Positions 42,326-54,175 of a DNA stretch of 64,000 bases are shown in pieces. Every line of letters starts with the position of its first letter. Within the stretch, counting starts at the first letter, position 1. The DNA is taken from NCBI RefSeq assembly GCF_043290135.1, contig NC_134705.1:62275771-62339770 (forward strand), read 5' to 3'. The stretch comes from Rhipicephalus microplus (lineage: Eukaryota; Arthropoda; Arachnida; Ixodida; Ixodidae). The position numbers and the translations under genes are program-made. Under the pieces are notes generated by a model that saw only the letters and a program-made list of their open reading frames with translations, had not been told where the DNA came from and searched no databases.

Positions 42326-45300
42326 TCGTGATTTTGATACTGGCAGCCAATGGCCAAGGTGTGGCTTAATAACGTGCAGTTTGTTTTGTGTGTGTCTATC
42401 CCACTTGCTCTGCCAGTAGTCCCTGATCATTCGTTCGAGAGACGGCTTCAGATCAAGGGCCGGGACTGATATGGGTGTAGTGGCAGTGCTTTCGTGGACG
42501 GATGCAGCAAGCTGATCCGCCATCACGTTGCCTTGGATCTCACGGTGCCCTGGCACCCAGCACACTACAACATGTTGCCTGAGTGTGTAGAGTGTGCATA
42601 AAATAGAGTAAAGTGAGATGAGGACAGGGTTTTTTTTTTGTTTTTTAAGATTGTGCAGAGCCGTTACCACACTGAGGGACTCCGTATAAATTACTGCTTT
42701 TTGTATTTGTAGTTGTTTGATGTGTTTAGCAGCCACAAGTATCGCGTAAGCTTCCGCTGTGAAGATACTTGTGCCTGGATGTAGAGGCCCAGCATCCGAA
42801 AAGGATGGGCCGACAGCAGCGTAGGATACAGAGGAGTTAGAAGCATCTGTGAAGACCTCAGGACGTGTGTATTTGTGTTGAAGTTCCAGGAAGTATATTC
42901 GAATATGGGCAATAGGCGCTTGTTTTGTAACTTACAGAAAGGACACATCGCAGTCTATAGTCTGCCACTGCCACGGTGGCGGATATGCTACAAGAGCCAT
43001 TAAACTGTGTTCAAGTAAGACTCCAGTTTCCTCAGCTAGACTTTTCAGGTGAACTGAGAAGGGCTGCCTCATCGAAGGCCTGTTTTGAAACAGAATTGAG
43101 CTCAACAAATCAATAATAGTAGAGTATGAGGGGCGCTTCTTGTCTGCTTTCACCTCAAGGAAATAAAAAAAGGACATATAAGTTCTCTGCAGATGAAGCG
43201 ACCACTCATTTGACTCAACATAAAGGCTTTCTACAGGGCTGGTGCGAAAAGCACCCGTAGAGAGGCGGATGCCCAAATGGTGCACGGGGTCCAGCATCTT
43301 CAAAGCACTTTGAGTCGCAGACTGATAAACAACGGCCCCATAATCTAAGCGGGTGCGAATGAGGCTCCTATATAGGTTCATGAGACATTGCCTGTCACTA
43401 CCCCACCTAGTACGTGACAACACTTTTTAAACATTCATGGCTTTTAAACATTTTGTTTTTAGATACTTGATGTGCAGTACGAAGGTTACCTTGTTGTCCA
43501 AGATTAATCCTAAGAATTTATGCTCCGTATTAACAGACAGACGTTGACCGTTCAGTTCAATGTCGGGTTCTGAGTGCATGCCTCTCTTTCGAGAGAACAA
43601 CACACACGTGCTTTTGTGTGGGTTAAGTCGAAATCTGTTTTCATCTGCCCATTTGGAGACCTTGTTTAAACCCAGGTGAACCTGCCGCTCACACATTGCC
43701 AAGTTGCATGACTTGAAGCCAAGCTGAACGTCGTCGACATATGTACAATAGAACATATTGCGGGGGATGGACAAGTGCAAGGAATTCATTTTGATAATAA
43801 AAAGTGTGCAACTAAGTACACCACTTTGTGGCACGCCTGTTTCCTGGACAAATGTTTGGGACTGAACACTGCCCACACGGACACGGAATGTCCGGTTTGA
43901 CAGGTAACTTTCGATTATATCAAACATTCTTCCGCGAACACCAAGGTGGGGCAGGTCTCTTAGAATTCCAAAACGCCATGTTGTATCATAAGCCTTTTCG
44001 ATATCAAGGAACACAGAGAGAAAATATTGTTTATGGACGAAGGCGTTTCTGATCTGTGCCTCGATACGAACAAGCTGGTCTGTGGTGGATCTACTTTCTC
44101 GAAACCCGCACTGAAATGGGTCGAGCAAATTGTTTGTTTCAAGGATATGTACAAGTCGGCAGTTTATCATTTTTTCGAAGACTCTTCACAAGCAGCTTGT
44201 AAGTGCAATAGGCCTATAACTTGAAGCTAAAGAAGGGTCTTTCCCCTCTTTCGAAATGGGATTAATAATAGCCTCTTTCCAGGAGATAGGGATAGTGCCA
44301 GAAAACCAGATAGCATTGTACAAACAGAGTAGGGTTTTTCGTGTTTCTGCTGGTACGTTTTTTAACATTTCATACACCACATGGTCAGAACCTGGGGCAG
44401 AAGTACTGCAGGAGTTTAGAGATGTTCAGAGCTCAGCTAGACTGAAAGCTTGGTTATATGCCTTGTATCTAGTGGTTTTCTGTTCGAGTTTTTGCTTTTC
44501 TATTCTTGTTCTGTATTTTTGGAAAGTGTCAGTATAGTGGGACGAACTGGATACCAGTTCGAAGTGTGCACCGAGGAAGTTTGCCTGATCTTCCAAGGTA
44601 TCAGCCTGAGTGTTTACGAGTGGGAATGAGTGTACTTTTCTTCCTGCTACCCTACCGACCATGTTCCAGACTTTGGCCTCTTGTGTGTATGAATTTATCC
44701 CTGATAAAAACTTGTGCCAACTTTCTCTTCTGGCCTGCCGACGCGTTCTCCTGCCTCGAGATTTTATTTTCTTAAAGCTCTCAAGGTTTTCCGCCGTCGG
44801 CGAGTTCCGCAGCAACCTCCATGCCCTGTTCTGTTCCTTTCGCGCATTCTGGCACTCAGTGTCCCACCACGGGACATGTCGTTTGTCGTGCAGTCCAGAC
44901 GTTTGTGGAATGCACTTGGCTGCTGCGTCAGTAAGAAAGGCCGTGAAGTACTGCACAGCTTCATCTATGCCTAATCCGCATATGTCAGTCCAATTTAAAT
45001 GAGTAAGCTTTTGAAATTGTTCCCAGTCGGCTTTGTTTACCAGCCATTTGGGAACTTGTGGAAGACATTCATATATTTTTGGTGTACACAAAACTAAAAG
45101 AAAATGGTCACTTCCGTATGGATTTTTTATGACTTTCCACTGAAGCAATGGTACAAGTGAAGGAGATGCGATACTCAGGTCTATGGAAGAGAAAGTTTTG
45201 TTGGCAAGGTTATAGTATGTTGCCTCTTTCCTATTCAACAGACAAGCACCTGATGTAATGAGGAATTGTTCGATGAGACCACCTCGTGCATCACAGCGAG

Positions 45301-45733
45301 AGTCACCCCACAGACAATTATGTGCGTTCAGGTCCCCAAGGACCAGATAAGGTTCAGGTAGTTTGTCTATGAAAGACTGGAATTAAAGTTTTTCAAGACG
45401 GTGGTGCGGAGGTATGTACAAAGAGCAGACAGTGACAAGTTTGTTTAGAATAACTGCTCGGACAGCCACCGCCTGGAGGGAAGTTTCAAGGGGTAATTGT
45501 GTGCATGCTATCCCTTGACTAACTATAACCGCTACACCACCGGATGGTGGCATGGCATCATCTCCATCCTTTCGGAAGATTACGTACTTACGTAAAAAGT
45601 TTGTGTTTGCTCGTTTTAAGTGTGTCTCTTGTACACACAGCATTCTTGGATTGTATTCATGGAGGAGTTCTTGTAAGTCATCAAGGTTTCGAAGAAGGCC
45701 TCGGATGTTCCAATGTAATATTTCTGTCTGCAT
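42326..45733 (-). pseudogene. LINE F ORF2, N-terminal and central part
   Basis: Starts MQTEILHWNIRGLLRN at 45733 and keeps VQETHLK. A frameshift or stop follows near 45383. The next open piece (45238-44426) covers the end of the endonuclease (GSDHFLL) and the RT N-terminus, then 44380-44186, 44170-43427 (RT with YVDD), 43423-42932, and RNase H pieces to 42326. At least five breaks. Most breaks are single-base changes relative to copy C, so F is a fairly recent relative of C that has since decayed. Confidence 0.86.
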
Positions 45734-45796
45734 ATTAAAAGAAGAGATGCTGCTGTGTGTACAGAAAGTGTCCTGTGTTAGAGTGAGCTTGTTATT

Positions 45797-46973
45797 TTAG
45801 GTGGCAGGACGGTCGTCCGGCCCCGTTATTGGTTTTTTATTTTTCTTGGCGCGCTCCAAGGAGGCGCGCTGCTCTTTCGGTACCAAGGGTACTGTTGTAT
45901 TCATTGCCTCCTCAGAGGCACTGGATGCCCGCACATGCGAGCTGGTGGTTCGGATTTTAGGCCTCGCCTGGTGAGGTGAGGCCTTGAGACCAGAGGACCC
46001 TGGAGTCTCCGGCCTCAATTTGCTTGAAGGCGGAGTAGATTGAACTACTGCCGCCTTGGGGGCAGGCGCCACAGCCGACGGCTCGCTCTGCGCTGGCCGA
46101 AGGTGTGGCGAGGGCTGGTGCGGCGTTGCTGACGCGCCGCATCAGCATATGTAGCGCCATAAAATGGCGACACTCTTCGTCTTGCTTTCTTGAATGTGAT
46201 ATTTTCTTTATTTTCAATGTGATGATTTCTTTTTCTTTTTTCCAAAATGAGCGAAACCGTGAGTATGCGGCATGATTTCCGCCACAGTTCACACGGTGTG
46301 ATGGTTCTTCGCAATTGTCATAATTGTGGCCTGACACTCCACATTGTGCACAAGTTTGGTGACCACGACAGCTTTGTCAGCCATGGCCATACTTCTGGCA
46401 TTTAAAACAACGACGCGCGTTAGGTATGTATGGTTTCATTGACGTCTTTGTGTACCCTATTTGAATACTTCCTGGCAGATTACTGGAAGCGAACGTGAGT
46501 ATCAGGTGTTTTGTTTGTTACCTTGTTGTCTCTTCTAAAGGTAATCCTTTGTACATTGGTCACATTCTGACTCTTCCACCCCTCCAGAAGTTCCTCTTCA
46601 GTCAAGCCGAGCAAATCAGCATCAGATACTGCTCCACGGGTTGTATTCATTGATCTGTGTGGCGTTACAGTGATGGAAGTGTCACCAAACGTTGAAAGAC
46701 TCTGTAGCTTTTAAACTGTTCTTTTTCTCGAACTTCAAGGAGGGGGTCTCCGCTGGCCACTTTGGTAACTTTGTACCCGGCTCCAAGAGTTTCTGTGAGA
46801 CATCTGGCTACTACAAAGGGGGATACAGTTATGGCTTGCTTGCTGCTTATCTCACTATGTATAACATGAAAATGGGGGAAGTTTTCACTTGATCGGTTGA
46901 AAAAGTCTAAGTCTTCGGTGTGTACACGCTTTAAGGCGGTACGATTACTTAATAAGGGAAATGCTCTATGCAT
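45797..46973 (-). pseudogene. LINE F ORF1, frameshifted
   Basis: ATG at 46973 (MHRAFPLLSNR). The N-terminal part is open to about 46665 and the rest is in several frames. Knuckle remnants near 46250-46440 have damaged Cys positions (for example CELWRKSC and HRVNCGGNHAAYSRF). The C-terminal segment (46072-45797) is nearly identical to that of C and ends GPDDRPAT. Not translatable as one protein. Confidence 0.8.
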
Positions 46974-47502
46974 GCCAGTTAAATTTTTTTCAAAAGCGTT
47001 GGCGGCCACCCACCACGGAGCCCAACAAGGGGACGCCACAAGTTTGTGGATGCTAAAACCTGCAGACGCCTGCCGTACAACGCAACTACAAGCCAATGCG
47101 CTTAGACCAAGGTAGGCTATTTGCACAGGGTTAACCCTAGCCGCCAGGAAGTTTGGAAGAAAACGGAAGAGAGTAGAAGACAGGACAGATATGTAGTAAG
47201 AGATAAAGACGAAGATATAGGGAGAGAGAGATAGGAAAAGGCGACTGCCGATTTCCTCTGGGTGGGATAGCCCAGGGGTGCCGTCTACGTGAAGCCGGGG
47301 CCAAAGGGGTGTGTTGCCTCTGCCGGGGGGCCTTAACAGTCCAATCACCCAGCGTCTGCTAAACCCCCAGGATCCCCTTTTCCCCGGACACGGCAAAGCC
47401 ACGCACGGCTAGGCGTGGGAGAGAGTAGAAACTCCCCCGTTAGCTCGGGTCCGTAGTGTCGCTACACACCAAAAGCCTGCTTGCGCATCGCGCTCCTGCG
47501 GG

Positions 47503-47537
47503 GAGTACCTTAGCCACTAGACCACCGCGGCGAGGCA
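47503..47537 (-). repeat. Ruka-type SINE head fragment
   Basis: GTACCTTAGCCACTAGACCA and the following CCGCGGCG match the tRNA-derived head of the SINE at 41415-41449. Only about 35 bp remain, wedged between the 5' end of LINE F and a fragment of LINE G. No duplication seen. Confidence 0.8.
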
Positions 47538-47574
47538 CAAAAACGGAATGTTCGATTGGACAAGTAACTCTCGA

Positions 47575-49959
47575 TTATGGAAAACATTCTGCCGCGCACA
47601 CCCAGGTACGTGATAACACTTTTATAACAATCATGGCTTTTAAACATTTTAATTTCAAATACTTGATGTGTGGTACGAAGGTCAAGTTGTTGTCCAAGAT
47701 TAAGCCCAAGAATTTATGCTCCGCATCGACAGACGAACGTTGACGGTTCAGTTCAATGTCTAGTTCTGAGTGCATGCCTCTCTTTCGGGAGAACAAGAAG
47801 CACATGCTTTATTCTGGGTTCAGCTGGAATCCGTTTTCTTCTGCTCATTTGGAGACCTTGTTTAAACCTAACTTAACCTGCCGCTCACACATTGCTAGGT
47901 TGCAAGACTTAAAGCCAAGCTGGCAACATCGAAATATTTGGAATAGAACATGTTGCGGGGGATAGACAGGTGCAAGGAATTCATTTTGATAATAAAAAGT
48001 GTTCAACTAAAAACACCACCTTGCGGTACTCCCGTTTCTTGCTCAAATGTTTCCGAGAGAATACTGCCCACACGGACACGGAATTTTCGATCGGACAAGT
48101 AACTCTCGATTATGGAAAACATTATACCGCGCACATCCAGGTGAGACAAGTCTCTTAATATGCCAAAACGCCATGTTGTGTCGTAAGCCTTCTCGATATC
48201 GAGGAACACAGAGAGGAAGTATTGTTTGTGGGTGAAAGTGTCTCGGATCTGTGCCTCGATACGCACCAGATGGTTGGTGGTGGATCTACCCTCTCGAAAT
48301 CCACACTGGAATCGGTCGAGCAGACTGTGTGTTTCAAGGAAATGTAAAAGTTGACAGTTCATCATCTTTTCAAAAAGTTTGCAAAGGCAGCTTGTAAGTG
48401 CAATGGGCCTATAACTCGTAACTGAGGAAGGGTCCTTACCCTCTTTCAAAATAGGGATAACAATAGCCTCTTTCCAGGAAGCAGGGATGGTGCCAGAAAG
48501 CCAGATAGCATTGTATAAGGAAAGCAAAGTTTTTTGCGTTTCGAGCGACAGGTTTTTCAACATCTCATACATGACACGGTCGTAGCCTGGGGCAGAATTA
48601 CTGCAGGAGTTTAGTGATGTTTGCAGCTCAGCTAAGTTGAGAGGTTGGTTGTGTGGCTCGTAGTTTGTACACTTGTGTTGTAGTTTCTGCTTTTCTATTC
48701 TTGCTTTATATCTTTGGAAAGCTTCAGTATAGTGTGACGAGCTGGACACCTGCTCGTAGTGTGCAGCGAGGAAGTTCGCCTGATCTTCCAGGCTGTCACC
48801 CTGTGTGTTTACGAGTGGGAGTGAGTGTACACATCTTCCTACTACACTACGAACCATGTTCCAGACTTTAGCCTCTTGTGCATATGAATTTATCCCTGAT
48901 AAAATCTTGTGCCAGCTTTCTCTTCTGGCCTGCCGACCTGTTCTCTTGCATTGAGACTTTATTTTCTTGAAGCTGTCGAGATTTTCGGCTGTCGGTGAGT
49001 TCCGAAGCAATCTCCATGCCTTATTCTGCTCCTTTCATGCTATACGACACTCAGTGTTCCACCATGGGATGTGTTGTTTGCCAGGCAGTCCAGATATTTG
49101 TGGGATGCACTTGGCTGCTGTGTTAATAAGGAGAGCTGTGAAGTACTGCATAGCTTCATCTATGCTTAGCCCACATATGTCAGTCCAACATAACTGAGCA
49201 TTGTTATGAAACTGTTCCCAGTCGGCTTTGTGTATAAGCTATTTGGGAACTCGAGGAGGACATTCGTATGATGTTTGTGTACTCAAAACGACAGGAAAAT
49301 GGTCACTTCTATAGGGATTATTTAGAACTTTCCATTGGAGTAATGGTACAAGTGAAGGAGATGCGATGCTGAGGCCTATGGAAGAGTAGGTTTTGTTGGC
49401 AAGGTGGCCTCTTTCCTATTCAAGGTTACCTCTTTCCTATATGTTGCCTCTTTCCTATTCAACAGACAGGCGCCGGAGGAAAAAGGGAACTGTTCAATGA
49501 GACGGGCTCGTGCGTCGCAGCGAGAATCACCCCATATAGACTGCTATGAGCATTCAGGTCACCAAGGGCCAGATAAGGTTCAGGTAGTTGATCTATTAAG
49601 GACTGGAATTCTCGTTTGTCAAGACGGAGGTGTGGGGGTATGTACAGAGAGCAGATGGTGACGAGCTTGTTGAAAAGAACTGCTCGAACAGCCACTGCCT
49701 CTAGAGTTGTTTGTAGTGGTAAATGTGTGCATACTACTTTTTGATTAACAATAATGGCAACACCGCCGGATGACTCCGCAGCATCATCTCTGTCCTTTCC
49801 GAAGAGAACATACCGACGCAAAAAATTCGTGTTTTTAGATTTTAAATGAGTATCCTGTACACACGGCACTTTCGGCGAATATTTGAAAAACAGCTCTTGA
49901 ACATCATCAAAGTTTCTAAGCAGTCCTCTGACGTTCCAATGTATTATTTCTGTCGCCAT
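47575..49959 (-). pseudogene. LINE G ORF2, endonuclease and RT, decayed
   Basis: Endonuclease 49959-49459: MATEIIHWNVRGLLRN, with Asp replacing the catalytic Glu (VQDTHLK). A frameshift after LGDLNAHSSLYG leads to ILAATHEPV. A TAG lies in the VPKW segment near 49240. RT 49010-48003 is open (GFREGRSTTNHL, VFLDIEKAYDT) but ends in a TGA after PQGGVFS, where other copies read SCTLF. The YVDD box is destroyed (YFDV-like, near 47925-47935). The thumb region is at about 47840-47610. Each of these lesions is also present in copy J. Confidence 0.85.
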
Positions 49960-50025
49960 ATTGGGGTAACGTAGTGCTGTGTGTTAAAAAAATGGGTGTG
50001 TCTGCTTCTTAGGCTAAACGTTGAC

Positions 50026-51382
50026 TCAAAGAACAAGGCCGTCGCCGGGCCCCATTATTGGCTTTTTATTTCTTTTGGCGCGCTCCAGGGAGCTACGCCG
50101 ATCTCTCGGCACTAGGGGTACCGTGGTGTCCATTGCCTCCTCAGAGGCACTGTGTGCCCGCATTTGCGAGCTGGTGTCTCGAGCTTGGGGCCTCGCCTGG
50201 TGAGACGAGGCCTTCATAACAGCCGACCCTGGGGTCTCCTTTACCTCGGGGGAGCGAAACCTTTGGTCCTCTCGGGCTAGAGGCCGAGGGGACCTCCTTT
50301 GCTGCTGGGGTGCTCTGGCTGCTGCAAGAGCTTGCAGCGGCCATGGGTGTGGCCGTGGGGATGAGTGGCAGGGCAGCCTTGGCTGTTCCCACCGTTGGTG
50401 GGGGCATTGTCAACCACCTGGGCACACTGTGCCTGGCATGGGCAACTGCCGCAGGCTGTTGTAGTGCTGCCCCCTGTTGCACTACATCGATGAACGATGG
50501 TTTGTTTGTGAAAAGACCAGATACTTGTTGTCGGACTTCTCGGAAAGTAATGTTTTGTGTGAGTTTGATTGTAACAATTCCTTTTTCCTTTTTCCATGTT
50601 AGACAGGTTCGGGAGTATGCGCGATGGGCACCATCGCAGTTTGCGCAGTGGGCCCCATCCTCCACCTTACACTCGCCTGTGGCGTGTCCTGTGGTGGCAC
50701 ATTTTCCGCAGGTGAGTTGGCCGCAGCAACACTGAGAGCCGGGACCAAAACGCTGGCATTTGAAGCAACGTCGTGGGTTGGGAATGTAGGGTCGCATATT
50801 CAACGTCAAGTATCCTGTTTCGAGATGTTCAGGCAGGGTACTGGTGCAAAACATCAAAATTGTGTGTTTTGTTGGGACTCCCTTCTTATCCCGCCTAATT
50901 TTGATTCTTTGTACTTGTGTCACCTGCCGGTCCTTCCAGCCCTCGAGGAGCTCACCTTCAGTTAGGCCAAGCAAGTCTTGATCAGATACAATGCCTCGGG
51001 AAGTGTTGAGGGTGTGGTGTGGTGTAATTGAGATAGGAATGTTTCCAAACGATTCTAGTTTCGAGAGGTTTTCATACTGGCTCTGACTTTTTACCTCGAG
51101 GAGGAGATCCCCACTGGCCATTCTTGTAGCTTGGTAACCTTGGCCAAGTGTAGTGGTGAGGCATTTGGAAACAACAAAAGGTGAAATTATTCTGGCATTC
51201 TTTTCAGCAGTTTCACAGTGGATTACATGGTAGCCGGGAAAGGTTTCTTTCAGTTTTCTGAAATAGTTGCAAATGTCTTCGGGGCACCCTCTCTTCGAGA
51301 GAGGACGATCATGCAATGAAGGGAGAGAAGTAAACGCAATAAAGTAATTATGAGTTCGGCAGCCATGCCAGCCGCCCACCAT
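50026..51382 (-). pseudogene. LINE G ORF1, late frameshift
   Basis: Open from an ATG at 51382 (MVGGWHGCRTH) to a stop at 50141; the last part (50217-50026, ending GPGDGLVL) is in another frame. The ATG used by J's equivalent MAFTSLPS is Ile here. Knuckles: CFKCQRFGPGSQCC (the His is Pro), CGKCATTGHATGEC, and CANCDGAHRAYSRTC. The frameshift in the C-terminal tail gives the same end, HQLANAGTQCL, as in copy J. Confidence 0.83.
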
Positions 51383-52124
51383 GGAGCCCAACACGGGGAC
51401 GTGACAAGTGCTTAATTTATATGAGGCATGTCAACATCAGCTGTACACAGCCACTATAACCAAATATATTGTGCCCAAGACAGAGCACATACACAAGGTT
51501 AACCCTTGCCGCCAGGAAAATTGGAAGTAAATGGAAGAGAGAAGAAGACAGGATAGATTTGAAGACGAGAAAAGACTAAAATGTAGAGAGAGAGAGAAAT
51601 GGGAAAAGACGACTACCAATTTCCCCTGGGTGGGTCAGCTCAGGGGTGCCGTCTACGTGAAGCCGGGGCCAAAGGGGTGTGTTGCCGCCGCTGGGGGGCC
51701 TTAAAGGTCCAATCACCCCGCATCGGCTAACCCCCAGGATCCCCTTTCCCCAGACACGGCAAATCCACGCACGGCTAGGCGTGGGAAAGAGTCGAAACCC
51801 CCCCGTTAGCTCGGGTTCGTGGTGTCGCTACACACCAAACGCCTGCTTGCGCAGGCGCCCCTGCGGGGCGAGACGAAGCTGTAGCCGGTAGTGGTTCCAT
51901 GGTTCCGTGATTAATCAGTGAGCGGCCAAGGTTCCTTTTGGCGTTGCATAAGTCAATCGCCAGACTTTGGGGTGGTTGTTGCCACACTGCCGCTGAATTT
52001 GTCTAAAAAATTTTTTCTGTAGTTGTGGCTTCTCGTTAAGAGTTTGGTGCCATCCGCGGTGCATTTCGCGAGTGCATGAGCGAAGTGTGGCAGCTTGGGC
52101 TAGTTGGTATGGCATGACGATATT

Positions 52125-52231
52125 TATAGTGCGAGAACAAAACGACGACACAAAGACAAGAAGGACATGAAAGACACGAGCATGTCTTTCGTGTCCTTCT
52201 TGTCTCTGTGTCGTTTTTTTCTCGCGCTATA
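52125..52231. repeat. Long imperfect palindrome (hairpin-forming)
   Basis: Two arms of about 50 bp (TATAGTGCGAGAA ... AAGACAAGAAGGACATGAAA and its near-complement ... TTCTTGTCTCTGTGTCG ... CTCGCGCTATA) are separated by a few bases. Most of each arm pairs, with scattered mismatches. Confidence 0.88.
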
Positions 52232-52252
52232 TCCATCATGAGCGACGCTGGC

Positions 52253-52550
52253 TGTTTTAATTAACGGAATGAACCGAGCCTAGCAGAAGTCGAGTGTGGT
52301 GCTGCCGTGCAATTAAGAGGCCGTTTTAATTCCATTTTAATTAACGGAATAAACCGTGCAATACAGAATTCGTTTTAATTAACAGAATGAACCGAGCCTA
52401 GCAGAAGTCGAGCGTGGCACTGCCGTGCAATTAGGAGGCCAATTTAATTAACGGAATAAACCGCACCTAGCAGAAGTCGAGCGTGGTGCTGCTGTGCAAT
52501 TAAGAAACCGTTTTAATTAACGGAATGAACCGCGCCTAGCAGAAGTTGGG
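52253..52550. repeat. ~70-bp tandem repeat array
   Basis: Units begin GTTTTAATTAACGGAAT and contain CCTAGCAGAAGTCGAG and GCCGTGCAATTA. Three nearly complete units and two partial ones lie in a row, with about 90% similarity by eye. Confidence 0.88.
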
Positions 52551-53013
52551 GCGCATTTTCTTGCTGTGTGCGCAGCTGTGCAATCAAGATATCGGGTCTC
52601 AGTATTAGGGATGACGGGGAAAACTGAATAGAGTCGCAGGAGCTCGGTGATGCGCTGCCCCCCTCTCCCCTTACTTTTCTTTTTTTTTCTCAGCTGATTG
52701 TGTCGCGTCGACCGCACGCTACGACGTGGGACGCTACGCTTCCCCTAGCTGTGTCAGCACAAGACATATCGTTCGGACTCGTATATACATGTGATGAATA
52801 AGCTTTCCAAGGCTTGTTATTCGGGTACGTCGGATATGCTACAGCTATGTACGCCTGGAAGGCTGCTTTATCAAAGCAGATAGAGCGAATGAAGCGCGAC
52901 TTGCGCGTACCTGTAAATGGGACCCCGCCGACGAGCCGCCGTTGCTTACAGGACCCCACCCACAATAAGCACAAACTACCGAAATTCCAAATATTGATTG
53001 TGTATTGTCTCTC

Positions 53014-53014
<1 letters not shown>

Positions 53015-53086
<72 letters not shown>
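53015..53086. repeat. (TA)n microsatellite
   Basis: About 36 uninterrupted TA units. Reading frames across it on both strands (Tyr-Ile repeats) are not genes. Confidence 0.97.
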
Positions 53087-53089
<3 letters not shown>

Positions 53090-53241
53090 GTGTGTTCACG
53101 AAATGCACCGCGGATGGCACCAAATTCTCACGAAGAAGCCACAACTACAAAAAAGAATTTTGCAGTCACATTTAGCGGCAGTCTGGCAACACTGACCCTC
53201 TCAGTATGGCAACCATTTATGCAACGCCAAAAGGAACCTTG

Positions 53242-53929
53242 CCAGTGAGCGTCAGCGCAAACATGTTAGCATTTGTCAAATACTAAGACAAATACACAGC
53301 TATATTGCCCATCACGCTTGTAAAAGCACTTACGCCGAAAGGCGAAGAAGATTTCGAGAGGAATAAAAAAGTGCAGGCATAATGGAGGAGCGAAGATGGC
53401 AACATTCAGAGCTACTACTCTGCTTTTGTTCACGCCTTGGCAAGTGAGTGTGTCGTTCGAATGTTTTCAAATCTGATTGTATGGTGCGTTTAAACTGGTT
53501 ACAACTATTTCACTTATTTACCAATACAAAGAACGCCTTAGTTGAAGTGCTTGTCGGTGCCTGTCTCGGCTAAGTTGCTTGTCTCTGTGATATTGTGGCC
53601 CGGCAGGAGGAGACGCACGTGCAGGCATTACACAGATACACAGACATGTATTTCAGTACTGTTCAAAATTTTATATAAAATGCGACGTAGATTTTTTTGC
53701 TGTTCATTGTTCAAAAAAACAAACCCGCGGAAGTTCAGCCTCTTAGTAATACACATGCAGACGTCTGGCTGGTTTACTTGTAGAGGTGGTCTATCTCATA
53801 GATGACGTGGTCGAGGTTATCGTCAGTTGCCAGTATTACAGCGCCAGCGCGAGTCGACATCATTTTACCTTTTTACGTGCATAATTTCTGTGCCTTTCTA
53901 GCAGAAGTTATAGATATTTATTCTACCGT
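53242..53929. other. Spacer with no recognisable gene
   Basis: Between the inverted-repeat element and the pogo-like transposon. No coding, RNA or repeat feature that I can support. Confidence 0.5.
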
Positions 53930-54175
53930 CATTACTCGAATCTAACGCGCACCTTTTTCCGGTTAAGCGAGTTCATAAATCGCATGAGCATTAGAATCGT
54001 GTACGAAAAAAAATTAAATACGGTCATTCTATTGCCATCTGCAATTCCAAAATGGCCGCTCCCTACGTGCGTCGGCATGGCGCGTCGGCCATTTCTGCCT
54101 ATGTGTTTCCCATGTGCAGCACTTCGTACGTGTGCTGAGGAGTTCGTCATCTTGTAGTGCATTAGCATCAACGTC

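Larger units (their letters stand above)
35587..47503 (-). mobile_element. LINE copy F, split by LINE E2
   Basis: The 3' part is 35587-36217 and the 5' part is 42326-47503. Removing E2 (36218-42325) and one copy of the 13-bp duplication rejoins ORF2 in the VSKSRH region. Own length is then about 5.8 kb, that is, full length. Its ORF sequences are the closest in the window to intact copy C. The tail reads as a short TGATG-type repeat (minus-strand CATCA). At its 5' end (47503) it abuts a SINE fragment. Confidence 0.88.
47538..51868 (-). mobile_element. LINE copy G: 5'-complete, 3'-lacking, same subfamily as J
   Basis: The leader and 5' motif end at 51868; ORF1 and the first two-thirds of ORF2 follow. 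RNase H, the C-terminus and the 3' UTR are absent. Instead the left edge carries a second, inverted-order piece of RT coding sequence (47538-47606) next to a SINE fragment, which points to a rearrangement. G shares several inactivating lesions with copy J (54842-60862), although their 5' flanks differ. Confidence 0.85.
51925..53241. mobile_element. Inverted-repeat element, non-coding, with internal repeats
   Basis: 51925-52070 and the reverse complement of 53099-53241 align over about 145 bp (shared AAGGTTCCTTTTGGCGTTGC, CTGCCGCT, GTAGTTGTGGCTTCT, TTTGGTGCCATCCGCGGTGC). Between them are a long palindrome (52125-52231), a ~70-bp tandem array (52253-52550) and a TA microsatellite (53015-53086). 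No coding potential recognised. It looks like a non-autonomous DNA element with long inverted repeats, but no clear target duplication was found. Confidence 0.6.

Noticed and set aside
52814..53248. Frames across the TA microsatellite on both strands
   Set aside because: They consist mainly of Tyr-Ile repeats from (TA)n and have no recognisable domain.
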